Origin: Pseudomonadales bacterium | GTDB taxonomy: Bacteria; Pseudomonadota; Gammaproteobacteria; Pseudomonadales; DC-out160 | DNA length: 64,000 nt | Direction: 5' to 3' | NCBI GenBank assembly: GCA_019090455.1 | Contig: JAHRWA010000032.1 | Span: 62,001 to 126,000 of the forward strand | Part shown: in pieces, positions 8,300-20,556 of the stretch | Layout: each line of letters opens with the position of its first letter | Numbering within the stretch: position 1 is the stretch's first letter | The notes under the pieces: model-generated | Seen by the model: the letters and a program-made list of their open reading frames with translations, nothing else | Database searches by the model: none | Told to the model about the DNA's origin: nothing | Made by a program: the position numbers and the translations under genes

Positions 8300-9100
8300 C
8301 TAAACACATCGACCTATCTCGCCCCACTGCCCAATCTCCCCTCTCTGAAACCCATACCAAATCCGCCCCAATACCTCGCTAATGACGGATGCACTCATCT
8401 GAAAATTATCAATCTTAGGAATATAAGATCGAATAGAAAGAGGGCTATATAAATAGCCACGAAAATCTGTCGGTGCAGGGACCACATTAAACCCAAGACT
8501 ACTAAACACCTCTACGGAACGGCGCATGTGAAAAGATTGAGTCACCAACACGATATTATTGATACCCTCCGCAGCCAAAATCTGTTTCGATAGAGTGCCA
8601 TTTTCATAAGTGTTACGACTCTTGGATTCCACCCACTTTGGCGGCATTTGAAACTCATCTCGCAGGGACACCGCCATCAAATCCCCGATAGAGGGGCTAG
8701 CCTCATCGCTAGAATAGCCAACGCCACCCGTGACTAAAATGGGAAGATCCAACTCTTTGGCTAACCTTGCCCCATATCGAACTCGAATCAACGACGACAC
8801 ACCACTAGTCTGTCCCCCATACTCCGGTGCATACTCCTTAACGCCACCTCCGAGCACCACAATGGCCTCGCAACGCGCCGCATCTGACCTCACCAAGGGA
8901 TCGTATTGATCCCCCAAATAAGAAACACCACCAGCAAACAATCCAGTAGACATAACATAAATGCTTAATAGCGATATCGCTATTAAGCTCCGACCTGTGC
9001 GCGGATAGCGGGCCAATATCAACAAACCCGCCAAGCCTAGAAAAAGGTTCAAAAAGGGTGGTAATACCACCAGCTTTACGATTGATCTCAACGTCAACAC
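8300..9100 (-). CDS. YdcF/ElyC/SanA-type DUF218 envelope protein
   Basis: The protein has two N-terminal membrane helices (about residues 10-60) followed by a DUF218 domain. That domain shows EAIVVLGGGVKEY, the TGG segment in PILVTGGVGYSSDE, SRNTYENG and LVTQSFHMRRS, all typical of the family. E. coli ElyC (YcbC) and SanA belong here and are linked to envelope integrity and lipid-carrier-dependent glycan synthesis. The start is GTG at 9100 with no strong Shine-Dalgarno. The gene is divergent from leuS. The exact substrate of DUF218 proteins is unresolved, so only the family is assigned. Confidence 0.8.
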   Translation of the reverse strand: MLTLRSIVKLVVLPPFLNLFLGLAGLLILARYPRTGRSLIAISLLSIYVMSTGLFAGGVSYLGDQYDPLVRSDAARCEAIVVLGGGVKEYAPEYGGQTSGVSSLIRVRYGARLAKELDLPILVTGGVGYSSDEASPSIGDLMAVSLRDEFQMPPKWVESKSRNTYENGTLSKQILAAEGINNIVLVTQSFHMRRSVEVFSSLGFNVVPAPTDFRGYLYSPLSIRSYIPKIDNFQMSASVISEVLGRIWYGFQRGEIGQWGEIGRCV

Positions 9101-9202
9101 TTGTCATCAACTCCGTGCAATGGATATAAAATCGATAAATGGCATAAAACCCCCTGCCAAACCACAAAGGATCAAGATTATTAGTCAAGCAGTGCTACCT
9201 AA

Positions 9203-11992
<2,790 letters not shown>

Positions 11993-12004
11993 TAGGCCTT
12001 CCAT

Positions 12005-12622
12005 ATGATAAAAGGCATGATAGATGACGTGGCCAGTAAAATTGTAACCTCGACAAAAAAGCTCAGCATAATGTTACTCGCTCTGATGGTCATCAGCTGC
12101 GGGTTTCACCTGCGCGGTTCGCTAGAAATTCCCAGCGAGCTGCAACGAATCCAGCTTCGCAGTCAGGTTCCTTCGCACTGGACAAGAAACATAAAAGCCA
12201 CCTTAACCAATGCAGGTGTAGAATTTAACAAAACCGCCAATATCATTCTCAACCTTGAAGAAGCGCAAGAAACTCGTCAGATCGCCAGCTACAATGACAA
12301 CGCTAAAGCGGCGGAATACCAACTGATGAGCGAACTGACATTTTCAGTCGAAGATAAACAAGGCACACTCCTCATACCTAAACGTGTTTTAGTGAGTGAA
12401 CGAATTTATCAGTATGATGAAAACCTCCTAGCGGGCAAGTCAGAAGAAGAGGCTTTGCTAAAACAAGAAATGCAACGTGACTTAATCCGCCAGCTGGTAC
12501 AACAATTTAGGCTTGCTATTGAACCTGATACTGATGAACCTGATAATGATAAACCTGAGACTGATGAACCTGAGAATAACGGTTCCGAAAACAACGAAAC
12601 TGACTTGATGGTTAAGCCATGA
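12005..12622 (+). CDS. lptE: LPS-assembly lipoprotein LptE
   Basis: LptE plugs the LptD barrel and helps insert lipopolysaccharide into the outer membrane. The 205-residue protein has a basic N-terminus, a hydrophobic segment and a lipobox (MVISC, lipidated Cys near residue 32). GFHLRGSLEIP follows, the conserved start of mature LptE. The tail is unusual: residues about 173-200 are an acidic Pro/Asp/Glu/Asn run encoded by four 15-bp repeats. The gene lies 12 bp after leuS and its stop overlaps the holA start (ATGA), the standard gammaproteobacterial arrangement. Confidence 0.93.
   Translation: MIKGMIDDVASKIVTSTKKLSIMLLALMVISCGFHLRGSLEIPSELQRIQLRSQVPSHWTRNIKATLTNAGVEFNKTANIILNLEEAQETRQIASYNDNAKAAEYQLMSELTFSVEDKQGTLLIPKRVLVSERIYQYDENLLAGKSEEEALLKQEMQRDLIRQLVQQFRLAIEPDTDEPDNDKPETDEPENNGSENNETDLMVKP
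12521..12580 (+). repeat. Four 15-bp tandem repeats in the 3' part of lptE
   Basis: Four consecutive 15-bp units (12521, 12536, 12551, 12566) encode EPDTD, EPDND, KPETD and EPENN. They stay in frame and extend the acidic C-terminal tail of LptE. Confidence 0.85.
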
Positions 12623-13635
12623 AATTACGTCCCGATCAACTCGATGGCCATACCCAAAAAAACCTATTGCCCGTTTATATCATCAGTGGTGATGTGCCTC
12701 TAATTCAACAAGAGGTCTGCGACAAACTCCGAGCAGCAGCCAAGAAGCAAGACTATACAGAAAGAGAAATATTTTCGGTCGAAAAAGGTTTTGACTGGAA
12801 CAACCTTACCCAGAGTGCATCGAACATTTCATTGTTCGGTGATCGAAAAATAATTGAACTCCGTATGCCCACCGGCAAACCCGGTGATGCAGGCAGTAAA
12901 GCATTACAAGCCTATTTATCCCAGCCATCCCCAGACAATCTACTACTGATTATCACAGGCAAAATAGACGCTGCAACACAACGCGGAAAATGGTTTAAGT
13001 CCATAGACAAAGTGGGTGCCTTTATTCCAATCTGGCCTGTGGATGTGAAACAGCTGCCCCAGTGGATTAATCAACGCATGCGCGGCATAGGTCTGGAGCC
13101 AGACCGTTTAGCCGTTCAAGTACTCGCAGAACGAGTGGAAGGCAATTTACTGGCTGCCAGCCAAGAAATTGAAAAGTTACATACCCTCAAAGGTAGCGGG
13201 CCGATTACTGCAGAAGACATACAACAAAGTGTTGCCGACAGCGCCCGTTACAATGTATTTGGGCTAGTAGATGCAGCACTGGAAGGTAACGCCCCCCGTA
13301 GCCTCAGAATGTTGGCTGGACTAAAAGAAGAAGGTACTGATGCCACTGTTGTCCTTTGGGCCTTAGCCCGAGAACTGAGAACGCTCTACGCGATGACACT
13401 ACAAAAAGAAAAAGGCATCGCCATCGGCAAAGTTTTACAGGAATACAGAATTTGGCAAAACCGTAAGAAGCCGGTGGAAGCCTGTTTACAGCGTAACAAC
13501 AGCCAGCTATTAGGCCAGCTTATTCAAAAGGCCACCGAGGTAGATCACAGCATTAAAGGATTAAAGAAAACTTCACCCTGGGACGGTCTACGAGATATTG
13601 CCCTTGGGTTATCGGGAATACAAGTTCTACCTTAG
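12619..13635 (+). CDS. holA: DNA polymerase III delta subunit
   Basis: HolA is the clamp-loader subunit that opens the beta sliding clamp. The 338-residue protein begins MKLRPDQLDGH and has LLPVYIISGDVPLIQQE and later segments (NLFGDRKIIELRMP-like, LLAASQEIEKLHTL) typical of the family. Its start overlaps the lptE stop by 4 nt, which suggests translational coupling. It ends 12 bp before a convergent gene. Confidence 0.96.
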   Translation: MKLRPDQLDGHTQKNLLPVYIISGDVPLIQQEVCDKLRAAAKKQDYTEREIFSVEKGFDWNNLTQSASNISLFGDRKIIELRMPTGKPGDAGSKALQAYLSQPSPDNLLLIITGKIDAATQRGKWFKSIDKVGAFIPIWPVDVKQLPQWINQRMRGIGLEPDRLAVQVLAERVEGNLLAASQEIEKLHTLKGSGPITAEDIQQSVADSARYNVFGLVDAALEGNAPRSLRMLAGLKEEGTDATVVLWALARELRTLYAMTLQKEKGIAIGKVLQEYRIWQNRKKPVEACLQRNNSQLLGQLIQKATEVDHSIKGLKKTSPWDGLRDIALGLSGIQVLP

Positions 13636-13647
13636 CCTCTCGCCCTT

Positions 13648-14961
13648 TTAAGGGATATGAGCATAGCCTGACAAGCCATCGTCTTTTTCCCGTCCTGGCA
13701 GCTGAAAACAATTCCAATTCTCTAACAAATCCTTAAACACCAACGCTTTTTTGATGTCACTGTGACGGAACAAGCATCGCATCGTATGCGCAGTTTGATC
13801 AAACACCAGTAAATCTAATTTAATGTCAGGGTGCGCTAAGGAAATAGTCACATCACGAGCATGTTGCACCAGATGAAACACACTTTTATCAAACTCAATC
13901 AAACAACCGAAGAAATTGATATTACGCAATTTCACTTCGATGTCGTGCAGTGATTCCTCAGGATTCACATCACTAGTGACAGTATCACTATGCAAAAATG
14001 CTCTCGTGTTAACTGGCACGTAACGCGGTTCACCGCGACGCTCTAGATTAATGTAAGTACCCGGAGAATACGCTTTAATGCCCTGTAAACCATCGAAAGA
14101 CTCTTCATTAAAAAACGCGGCAAACAGCGCTATCGTCTCAACCATCCGTTCAAACTGCGGCAAGTGATCCGCATTTTCAATCATAGCAAATGTAGCGTTA
14201 GCACACTGATCAGCAAACTGGGCATGTTCGTAAGGCAAAGTAAACGTATCAAACTCACCAGTACAAACTAGCGTTTCACATTCAGGGAAACCCGGCAAAT
14301 TTTCGACTTCCAAAAGGCGCTTAGCATTTAAGTGATAGCGTTCCTTTTCATTGTCCGAAGCGCTATTCAACTGTCGCTGAAACAAATTACGCGCCGTTTC
14401 ACTGACACCAGTTTCATCCAGTCGATTGTGATTAATTAAGTGGAGAATGACCGCCGAGCCAAACTCTTCTAACCGATCCCTATTCAATACATCTAGCGAT
14501 TCTGACAATAACATTCGCCAGGATTTGCGCGGCTTTTCTGTTATACCGGTGACAATCAATTTTTCACATTCCAAAGGATATTGAAAAGCAAAGGTAGCGA
14601 CAATTGCAGCACCCAAGGACATACCCAACGGCGACACCTTCTCCAGCTCGTGATCATTCACAAACCGGTGTAGCACCATTGCCATATCCTCCATACTGAG
14701 ATCTTCAGCAAGCTGATCGTTGTTACCCAACGAAGGAAGATCCACTAAGATGACTGGCGAAACTTCCAAAAACTTTTCAACGAAGAATTTAAAAGCACTA
14801 AAATTTTGAAAGGCTCCTCCCACAATCAAGATAGGAACCTTGTTTTGTACCGATTCATTGGAAAAAGCGAGATAATCTACACGCCATTTTTCATCGATCC
14901 AATGCTGCACGGGATCTGTATTTAATGCCCTACGGGTGTACTTCTTAAACACCAAACTCAT
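13648..14961 (-). CDS. Alpha/beta hydrolase fused to a PilZ-like domain
   Basis: Residues about 40-285 form an alpha/beta-hydrolase. The nucleophile is Ser115 in GMSLG (113-117), with likely partners Asp238 (TGEFDTF) and His266 (NADHLPQ). Residues about 305-430 resemble a PilZ domain. RRGEPR (308-313) fits the RxxxR c-di-GMP-binding motif, and NINFFG (347-352) lies where PilZ proteins have D/NxSxxG, with Asn in place of Ser. The protein may be an esterase-like enzyme controlled by c-di-GMP; that is inference. It is inserted on the opposite strand between holA and proA, two clusters that are often close in related genomes. No signal peptide is visible. Confidence 0.75.
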   Translation of the reverse strand: MSLVFKKYTRRALNTDPVQHWIDEKWRVDYLAFSNESVQNKVPILIVGGAFQNFSAFKFFVEKFLEVSPVILVDLPSLGNNDQLAEDLSMEDMAMVLHRFVNDHELEKVSPLGMSLGAAIVATFAFQYPLECEKLIVTGITEKPRKSWRMLLSESLDVLNRDRLEEFGSAVILHLINHNRLDETGVSETARNLFQRQLNSASDNEKERYHLNAKRLLEVENLPGFPECETLVCTGEFDTFTLPYEHAQFADQCANATFAMIENADHLPQFERMVETIALFAAFFNEESFDGLQGIKAYSPGTYINLERRGEPRYVPVNTRAFLHSDTVTSDVNPEESLHDIEVKLRNINFFGCLIEFDKSVFHLVQHARDVTISLAHPDIKLDLLVFDQTAHTMRCLFRHSDIKKALVFKDLLENWNCFQLPGREKDDGLSGYAHIP

Positions 14962-15439
14962 AACAACCGCTCCTAAATCACACGCAAACTCTTATTAAAA
15001 TCAATCTATTATTTTAATCAACGGCTAACCAGTTATCGTTTGGTAACCTCAGAAATTACTCTATAAAGAATTTCTACCCTTCGTATTTTTTATTTTTGGT
15101 ATCAATGGTTACCCTCTTCGCATCAAGACAAAACGACTTAACGTAATTGTAGACGGTGCAATTATAACCAGCGGTTACTGCCACTGTTCAAATCGGCAGA
15201 CTACGCGTAATTAACCCGTTTAATATTTAGGTCATTCATTTTATTACACTTTTTTTTAAGATCTTTTTGCTCTAAGCAATACCATTTTTGACATCTCTAT
15301 TCATAAGTCCCAATTCAACCAGATTCACAAGCTCAAATTCAGCTAGCAAAATAGGTCAACTTAATCATCAATCAGAGGTATAATCTGAAAATTACAACTG
15401 ATTAATAATGGTCTCCCATCAAGGTCTTACAAACACACT
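14962..15439. other. 478-bp AT-rich intergenic region upstream of proA
   Basis: This region lies between the divergent hydrolase-PilZ and proA genes. It contains three variants of a GGTAACC/GGTTAC(C) motif (near 15040, 15105 and 15172), which could be operator-like but are short enough to be chance. A good -10 element for proA lies near its right end. No open frame of note is present. Confidence 0.5.
15355..15384 (+). promoter_or_regulatory. Probable sigma-70 promoter for proA operon
   Basis: A consensus TATAAT -10 box sits at 15379-15384, about 55 bp before proA. The matching -35 (GTCAAC or TCAACT at 15355-15361) is weak. No other -10 box this good was seen in the gap. Confidence 0.5.
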
Positions 15440-16693
15440 ATGGACGTTAAACAATACATGACTCGCTTGGGCCAACAAGCGAGAAGCGCGTCTCGTCTGA
15501 TAGCTAAAGCAGACACAGGCAAAAAAAATGCAGCTCTTGAGGCGATGGCAGCCAAATTAGACAATAGCCGCCACACACTGCTGGAAGCGAATGCGCTGGA
15601 CTTGGAGAACGGTCGCAATAACGGCCTAGAATCCGCTTTACTCGATCGTCTTGAATTAAACGCCAAAGGCATCGATACAATGATAGAGGGATTGCATCAA
15701 GTCGCCGCGCTCGCCGACCCCGTGGGTGAAGTCACCAATCTACGCTACCGACCTTCCGGCATTCAGGTAGGACAAATGCGAGTCCCGCTTGGCGTCATTG
15801 GCATCATTTATGAGTCTCGCCCAAATGTGACAGTGGAAGCAGCAAGCTTGTGTTTAAAATCAGGAAACGCCACCATTCTTCGTGGCGGTTCTGAAGCCAT
15901 TCACTCCAATCAAGCCATCTCAACTTGCATTGAAGCAGGGCTAGAATCAGCTGGGTTGCCAAAAAGCGTCGTTCAAGTGGTAGAGACCACTGACCGAATC
16001 GCTGTGGGTGAACTCATCGCTATGCCTGAATATGTTGACGTCATTGTACCTAGGGGCGGCAAAGGTCTCATTGCACGAATAAGCCAAGATGCGAAGGTCC
16101 CAGTAATAAAACACTTGGATGGTGTTTGCCATGTCTACATTGATACGACTGCGGATTATCACAAAGCGATCGATGTTGCTGTCAATGCTAAAACACAGCG
16201 TTATGGCACTTGCAACACAATGGAAACCCTACTGGTAGCCGAAGGAATCGCAAACAAAATACTACCTGATTTAGCTGAAAAGTTCGGTGAAAAGAAAGTG
16301 GAATTAAGAGGCTGCTCGAAAACAAAATCGATCATAGATGTCCTACCAGCCACCGACAACGATTGGCTAGAAGAGTACCTTGCCCCTGTATTGGCCATAA
16401 AAGTTGTCGCAGGAATTAACGAGGCTATTGCTCATATCAATCAATATGGATCGGGGCATACCGATACTATCATGACTGAAAACCTTGAATTGACTCGACA
16501 ATTTATGCGGGAGGTAGACTCCAGCTCAGTTATGGTGAATACCTCCACTCGATTTGCCGATGGCTTTGAATATGGCTTAGGTGCAGAAATAGGAATATCA
16601 ACAGACAAACTACATGCACGCGGCCCCGTAGGCCTAGAGGGATTAACGAGTCAAAAGTACGTTGTCTACGGCGACGGACACACCCGAAGATAA
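15440..16693 (+). CDS. proA: Gamma-glutamyl phosphate reductase
   Basis: ProA reduces gamma-glutamyl phosphate to glutamate semialdehyde in proline synthesis. The 417-residue length and the segments [29 protein letters not shown] and the catalytic-cysteine region [13 protein letters not shown] are diagnostic. It heads the plus-strand run proA-nadD-rsfS-rlmH-mrdA and sits 17 bp before nadD. This proA-nadD link is common in Pseudomonas relatives. Confidence 0.98.
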   Translation: MDVKQYMTRLGQQARSASRLIAKADTGKKNAALEAMAAKLDNSRHTLLEANALDLENGRNNGLESALLDRLELNAKGIDTMIEGLHQVAALADPVGEVTNLRYRPSGIQVGQMRVPLGVIGIIYESRPNVTVEAASLCLKSGNATILRGGSEAIHSNQAISTCIEAGLESAGLPKSVVQVVETTDRIAVGELIAMPEYVDVIVPRGGKGLIARISQDAKVPVIKHLDGVCHVYIDTTADYHKAIDVAVNAKTQRYGTCNTMETLLVAEGIANKILPDLAEKFGEKKVELRGCSKTKSIIDVLPATDNDWLEEYLAPVLAIKVVAGINEAIAHINQYGSGHTDTIMTENLELTRQFMREVDSSSVMVNTSTRFADGFEYGLGAEIGISTDKLHARGPVGLEGLTSQKYVVYGDGHTRR

Positions 16694-16710
16694 CGAGCGA
16701 GGAAAGAAAA

Positions 16711-17406
16711 TTGCTCAAAAAAATCGGTATCTTCGGCGGCACTTTCGATCCAATTCATAATGGTCATCTGGGTATAGCCCGTGATTTAACGGATCATTTA
16801 CAATTGGATCGCGTGCACCTGGTACCTTGTCACAACCCACCCCATCGACCTTCACCAAAAGTGACGAGTCAGCAGCGGTTTGCCATGGTGGAAGGTGCCA
16901 TCGCCAATACATCTGGCTTTGTCGCTGACAGACGAGAACTCATCAATTCATCTTCATCATACAGTATCGATACCATTGAGAGCTTCCGGCGTGAATACGG
17001 AAATGACACCGCTCTCTATTTTTTTATGGGTATGGATTCACTCATTAGTTTTTCTAGCTGGTACCGCTGGCAAGATTTTTTAGACTTATGCCATATCGTA
17101 ATTGCAGCGCGGCCCGGATCATCGCCCCCCCCAAAAGACAGCGTAATAGGGAAATACTATCAACTGCATCAAACTGATAATACTGCGGTTTTATCGACAT
17201 CATCTTTAACGTCTTCACTCCTAACAAGCAAAACACACGGATATATGACAATTCTGCCCACAACACCGCTCAACATTACCGCTAGTGATATTCGATCCCA
17301 AATCGCTGCTGGAATAAAACCAAGAAATAAGATAACGGAACCCGTGTGGTCTTATATTAAAGAATATGGGCTTTACAACTATACTGAACAAACTACCGCT
17401 CAATAA
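16711..17406 (+). CDS. nadD: Nicotinate-nucleotide adenylyltransferase
   Basis: NadD makes deamido-NAD from nicotinate mononucleotide and ATP. The start of the protein, KKIGIFGGTFDPIHNGHL, contains the nucleotidyltransferase GGTFDPxHxGH motif. The ISxTxxR-like motif appears as ITASDIRSQI. The start codon is TTG at 16711; an AGGAAAG Shine-Dalgarno about 6 nt upstream supports it. At 231 residues it is close to the usual length, with a Ser/Thr-rich insertion near residues 155-170. Confidence 0.95.
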   Translation: MLKKIGIFGGTFDPIHNGHLGIARDLTDHLQLDRVHLVPCHNPPHRPSPKVTSQQRFAMVEGAIANTSGFVADRRELINSSSSYSIDTIESFRREYGNDTALYFFMGMDSLISFSSWYRWQDFLDLCHIVIAARPGSSPPPKDSVIGKYYQLHQTDNTAVLSTSSLTSSLLTSKTHGYMTILPTTPLNITASDIRSQIAAGIKPRNKITEPVWSYIKEYGLYNYTEQTTAQ

Positions 17407-17459
17407 TTCTGAGCGAAAGTTGATTACATTTAATCAAGCAACCAGAGATAAACATCACC

Positions 17460-17831
17460 ATGACAAACACCCCACTCCCCCCTAGTAGCGAGAAGCTCAC
17501 TCATCTCGTAGTTGAAGCCTTAGAAGATCTGAAAGCCGTCAATATATCGGTAATCAACGTATGCAATATAAGCTCAGTTGCAGATGCAATGATTGTTGCT
17601 AGCGGAACATCAAATCGACATGTCAAATCCTTAGCCGACAACGTGAAGGAAAAAGTCAAAGCCACGGGTATGCAACCCCTCGGAGTGGAAGGTCAAGAGA
17701 CCGGCGAATGGATATTAGTGGATCTGGGCGACGTGATTGTTCACGTAATGCAGCCAGCAACGCGAGAGTTTTATGATCTTGAGCGCCTATGGACCGCTCG
17801 CCCTAACGATCAAGAAGACACAAAATCTTAA
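17460..17831 (+). CDS. rsfS: Ribosomal silencing factor RsfS
   Basis: RsfS binds uL14 on the 50S subunit and blocks subunit joining under starvation. The 123-residue protein has ALEDLKAVNISVINV, the S-x-V-A-D-A-M-I-V-A-S-G-T-S-N-R-H core and GDVIVHVMQPATREFYDLERLW, all typical of the family. It sits between nadD and rlmH, its classical location. Confidence 0.96.
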   Translation: MTNTPLPPSSEKLTHLVVEALEDLKAVNISVINVCNISSVADAMIVASGTSNRHVKSLADNVKEKVKATGMQPLGVEGQETGEWILVDLGDVIVHVMQPATREFYDLERLWTARPNDQEDTKS

Positions 17832-17934
17832 ACACAGACTATTCAAAAAATGCCCTCTAACGACTCGAACATTGTCGTGCCTGTGTTGAACACCCACATG
17901 AAAAAACACTCACGTATAAAAACGAGATCAATCC

Positions 17935-18402
17935 GTGCAGATTAAACTCATAGCCGTTGGGCAAAAAATGCCGTCATGGGTAAATGAGGGCTACCATGAA
18001 TACGCGAAACGATTGCCTCATGAGATGAAACTTAATCTCATTGAAATTCCAGCCGGCAAGCGAGGTAAAAACACAGACATTGAACGTATCATACAGAAGG
18101 AAGGTGAACTGAGTCTGGCCGCATCAAAACCGCAAGATTGGGCTATCGCCCTCGACATAAAAGGAAAAAGGTTTACCACCGAAACCTATGCCAAGCGTCT
18201 ACAGCATCATCAAAAAGAAGGACATAATTTAGCAATTTTCATCGGCGGACCAGAAGGACTTGCACCCGCCTGTTTAGATCGCGCTAACGAAAACTGGTCA
18301 CTGTCGGATTTCACATTACCGCACCCATTGGTGAGAATCATACTCGCAGAACAAATCTACCGCGCATGGAGTTTAGGAAAAGGTCACCCCTATCATAAGT
18401 AA
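17935..18402 (+). CDS. rlmH: 23S rRNA pseudouridine-1915 N3-methyltransferase
   Basis: RlmH is a SPOUT-class methyltransferase that modifies pseudouridine 1915 in helix 69 of 23S rRNA. The 155-residue length is exact for the family. The knot motif IFIGGPEGLAPACLDRA and the C-terminal YRAWSLGKGHPYHK are diagnostic. The start is GTG at 17935 (MQIKLIAVGQKMP). It follows rsfS after about 100 bp. Confidence 0.97.
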   Translation: MQIKLIAVGQKMPSWVNEGYHEYAKRLPHEMKLNLIEIPAGKRGKNTDIERIIQKEGELSLAASKPQDWAIALDIKGKRFTTETYAKRLQHHQKEGHNLAIFIGGPEGLAPACLDRANENWSLSDFTLPHPLVRIILAEQIYRAWSLGKGHPYHK

Positions 18403-18482
18403 ATATTTCTGTTTAGACTAAAATGACTAGCTTGATATCTCGGTAAAGGAATCCACCCCACCATTAAGGAACCCACCCACCT

Positions 18483-20528
18483 ATGGGTAAGCCGGTCACA
18501 CTAAAAGACCATTACAACGAAGCTCGAATCTACACTAACCGAACCTGGTTGGCCCTGTTCGTTGTATTCGTCCTCATTTTCACTCTGATTGGGCGAATTG
18601 GTTACTTACAGATATTTGAATATGATACCCATATTACGAAATCAGACCAGAACCGTATCAACGTGCAGGCCATCCCACCCACTCGGGGTCTCATCTACGA
18701 CCGAAGTGGAATTCTTTTGGCGGACAATCGACCGAATTATTCTGTCAGCATAATCAAAGAACGTGTAGACGATATCGACCAAACAATTGATGAAGTATCC
18801 GCAATACTGACGCTGACAACTTCGGATATCGAACGTTTTAAAAAGCGGCTTAAACGCCGCCGACGCCCTTACGAAGGAATACCACTACGATTTAATTTAT
18901 CAGAAGAAGAAATTGCCAGAGTCGCCGTTAATCAGCACCAACTACCCGGCGTTGAAATTGAAGCCGATTTAGTTCGACACTACCCTTTAAAACACATCGC
19001 TGCCCATACCATAGGCTACGTCGCTCGCATCAATCAAAAAGATGAACAACGTATCGACGCAAATCGATATGCAGGTACTCATCACATTGGAAAAATTGGT
19101 ATCGAGCGATATTATGAAGATCATTTACATGGCGAGGTCGGAGTTCAGAAAGTAGAAACCAATGCCCGAGGGAGAATATTAAGTGTACTTGAACGCACTG
19201 ACCCGACTCCGGGTCAAGATTTACATTTATACATGGATATTCCAACCCAAATAGCAGCAACAGCATCCCTCACCAATAGGCGCGGCGCCATCGTTGCGAT
19301 AGATCCTACCACTGGCGGCATATTAGCTTTTGTCAGCACGCCAGCCTACAACCCTAATCTTTTCGTTACTGGCATTGATCACAAAAGTTATAACGCTCTC
19401 AATCAATCTTTAGATCGCCCGTTATTCAACAGAACGATCCAAGGACAATACCCACCCGGATCCACTATCAAACCGTTTGTTGGTTTGGCCGGTTTGGATT
19501 ATGAGGTAACATCTTGGGACTTCTCAATCCTCGACCCCGGATTCTACCGATTGGACAATGATAGACATCAATATCGTGACTGGAAAAAGTGGGGGCATGG
19601 CAAGGTAAATTTAGTCACCGCCATACGCCAATCTTGCGACACTTTTTTTTATGACATGTCTTACAAACTGGGCATCGATAATCTTCATGATTTTATGGCG
19701 CCTTTTGGTTTCGGTAGGAAGACCGACATTGATATTGGTAACGAACAAACAGGCTTGCTGCCATCCAAAGCTTGGAAGAGACGTCGCTACGATCTTCCAT
19801 GGTTTCCGGGGGAAACGCTGATTGCCGGAATCGGGCAAGGATTTATGCTTGCCACACCACTGCAACTTGCCGTCGCTACCGCAAACCTTGCCAACCGAGG
19901 ACACCTCATCAAACCCAAATTAGCATCAACTCAGTCCAGAACAAAAGAAGAACACCGCTCTGTCGATACTCCAAAGCTCGAGAAAGACAACCTACAAAAC
20001 AACGAGTTAAAAACTGGCACAGAAAACCAAGTTAGCGATGACATGAGCGACAATGTTATCGCTCATGAAAGTAAATCTATTTTAGGGCAGACCGATTCAG
20101 GTGAAAAACGGACATTGGAAAATGTCACCCTATCCGAAGAAGAAAATTGGCAGCTTATGTTTGATGCCATGGAATCAGTCGTCCATCATCCCAAAGGAAC
20201 GGCTCGAAAAATTGGTATCGATTCAAAATACCGTATTGCCGGAAAAACAGGAACCGCCCAAGTTCTGGGGATAAAACAAGATGAGGCCTATGATGCTGAA
20301 AAAATTGATGAACGCTACCGGGATCATGCGCTTTTCATTGGCTTTGCACCCGCGGATAACCCACAAATTGCCGTTGCCGTCATCGTTGAAAATGGCGGCG
20401 GTGGCGGATCAACTGCTGCACCAATAGCCAGAATTGTCATGGACAGCTACCTCCACAATACTTGGCAAAAAGAGCATACACAAAAAGAGATAAAAGAAGA
20501 CGCTGTCGCGTCAGTAAAAAACCAATAA
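18483..20528 (+). CDS. mrdA: Penicillin-binding protein 2 (elongation transpeptidase)
   Basis: PBP2 cross-links peptidoglycan during rod elongation, working with RodA. It has one N-terminal membrane helix (about residues 20-42), then the pedestal domain. The catalytic motifs are STIK (in PPGSTIKPFV), SCD (QSCDTFFYD) and KTG (AGKTGTAQV). At 681 residues it is longer than the usual 630-650. The extra length lies in a Lys/Glu/Asn-rich insertion (encoded about 19930-20130) between the SxD and KTG motifs. It is followed by rodA after 28 bp. Confidence 0.97.
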   Translation: MGKPVTLKDHYNEARIYTNRTWLALFVVFVLIFTLIGRIGYLQIFEYDTHITKSDQNRINVQAIPPTRGLIYDRSGILLADNRPNYSVSIIKERVDDIDQTIDEVSAILTLTTSDIERFKKRLKRRRRPYEGIPLRFNLSEEEIARVAVNQHQLPGVEIEADLVRHYPLKHIAAHTIGYVARINQKDEQRIDANRYAGTHHIGKIGIERYYEDHLHGEVGVQKVETNARGRILSVLERTDPTPGQDLHLYMDIPTQIAATASLTNRRGAIVAIDPTTGGILAFVSTPAYNPNLFVTGIDHKSYNALNQSLDRPLFNRTIQGQYPPGSTIKPFVGLAGLDYEVTSWDFSILDPGFYRLDNDRHQYRDWKKWGHGKVNLVTAIRQSCDTFFYDMSYKLGIDNLHDFMAPFGFGRKTDIDIGNEQTGLLPSKAWKRRRYDLPWFPGETLIAGIGQGFMLATPLQLAVATANLANRGHLIKPKLASTQSRTKEEHRSVDTPKLEKDNLQNNELKTGTENQVSDDMSDNVIAHESKSILGQTDSGEKRTLENVTLSEEENWQLMFDAMESVVHHPKGTARKIGIDSKYRIAGKTGTAQVLGIKQDEAYDAEKIDERYRDHALFIGFAPADNPQIAVAVIVENGGGGGSTAAPIARIVMDSYLHNTWQKEHTQKEIKEDAVASVKNQ

Positions 20529-20556
20529 AGCAATAACCCTAACGGGCCAATACTCT

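Noticed and set aside
8838-9188. 116-codon frame overlapping the YdcF-like gene
   Set aside because: It is in another frame of a well-supported DUF218 gene, shows no family features and is cysteine- and tryptophan-rich as expected of a shadow frame.
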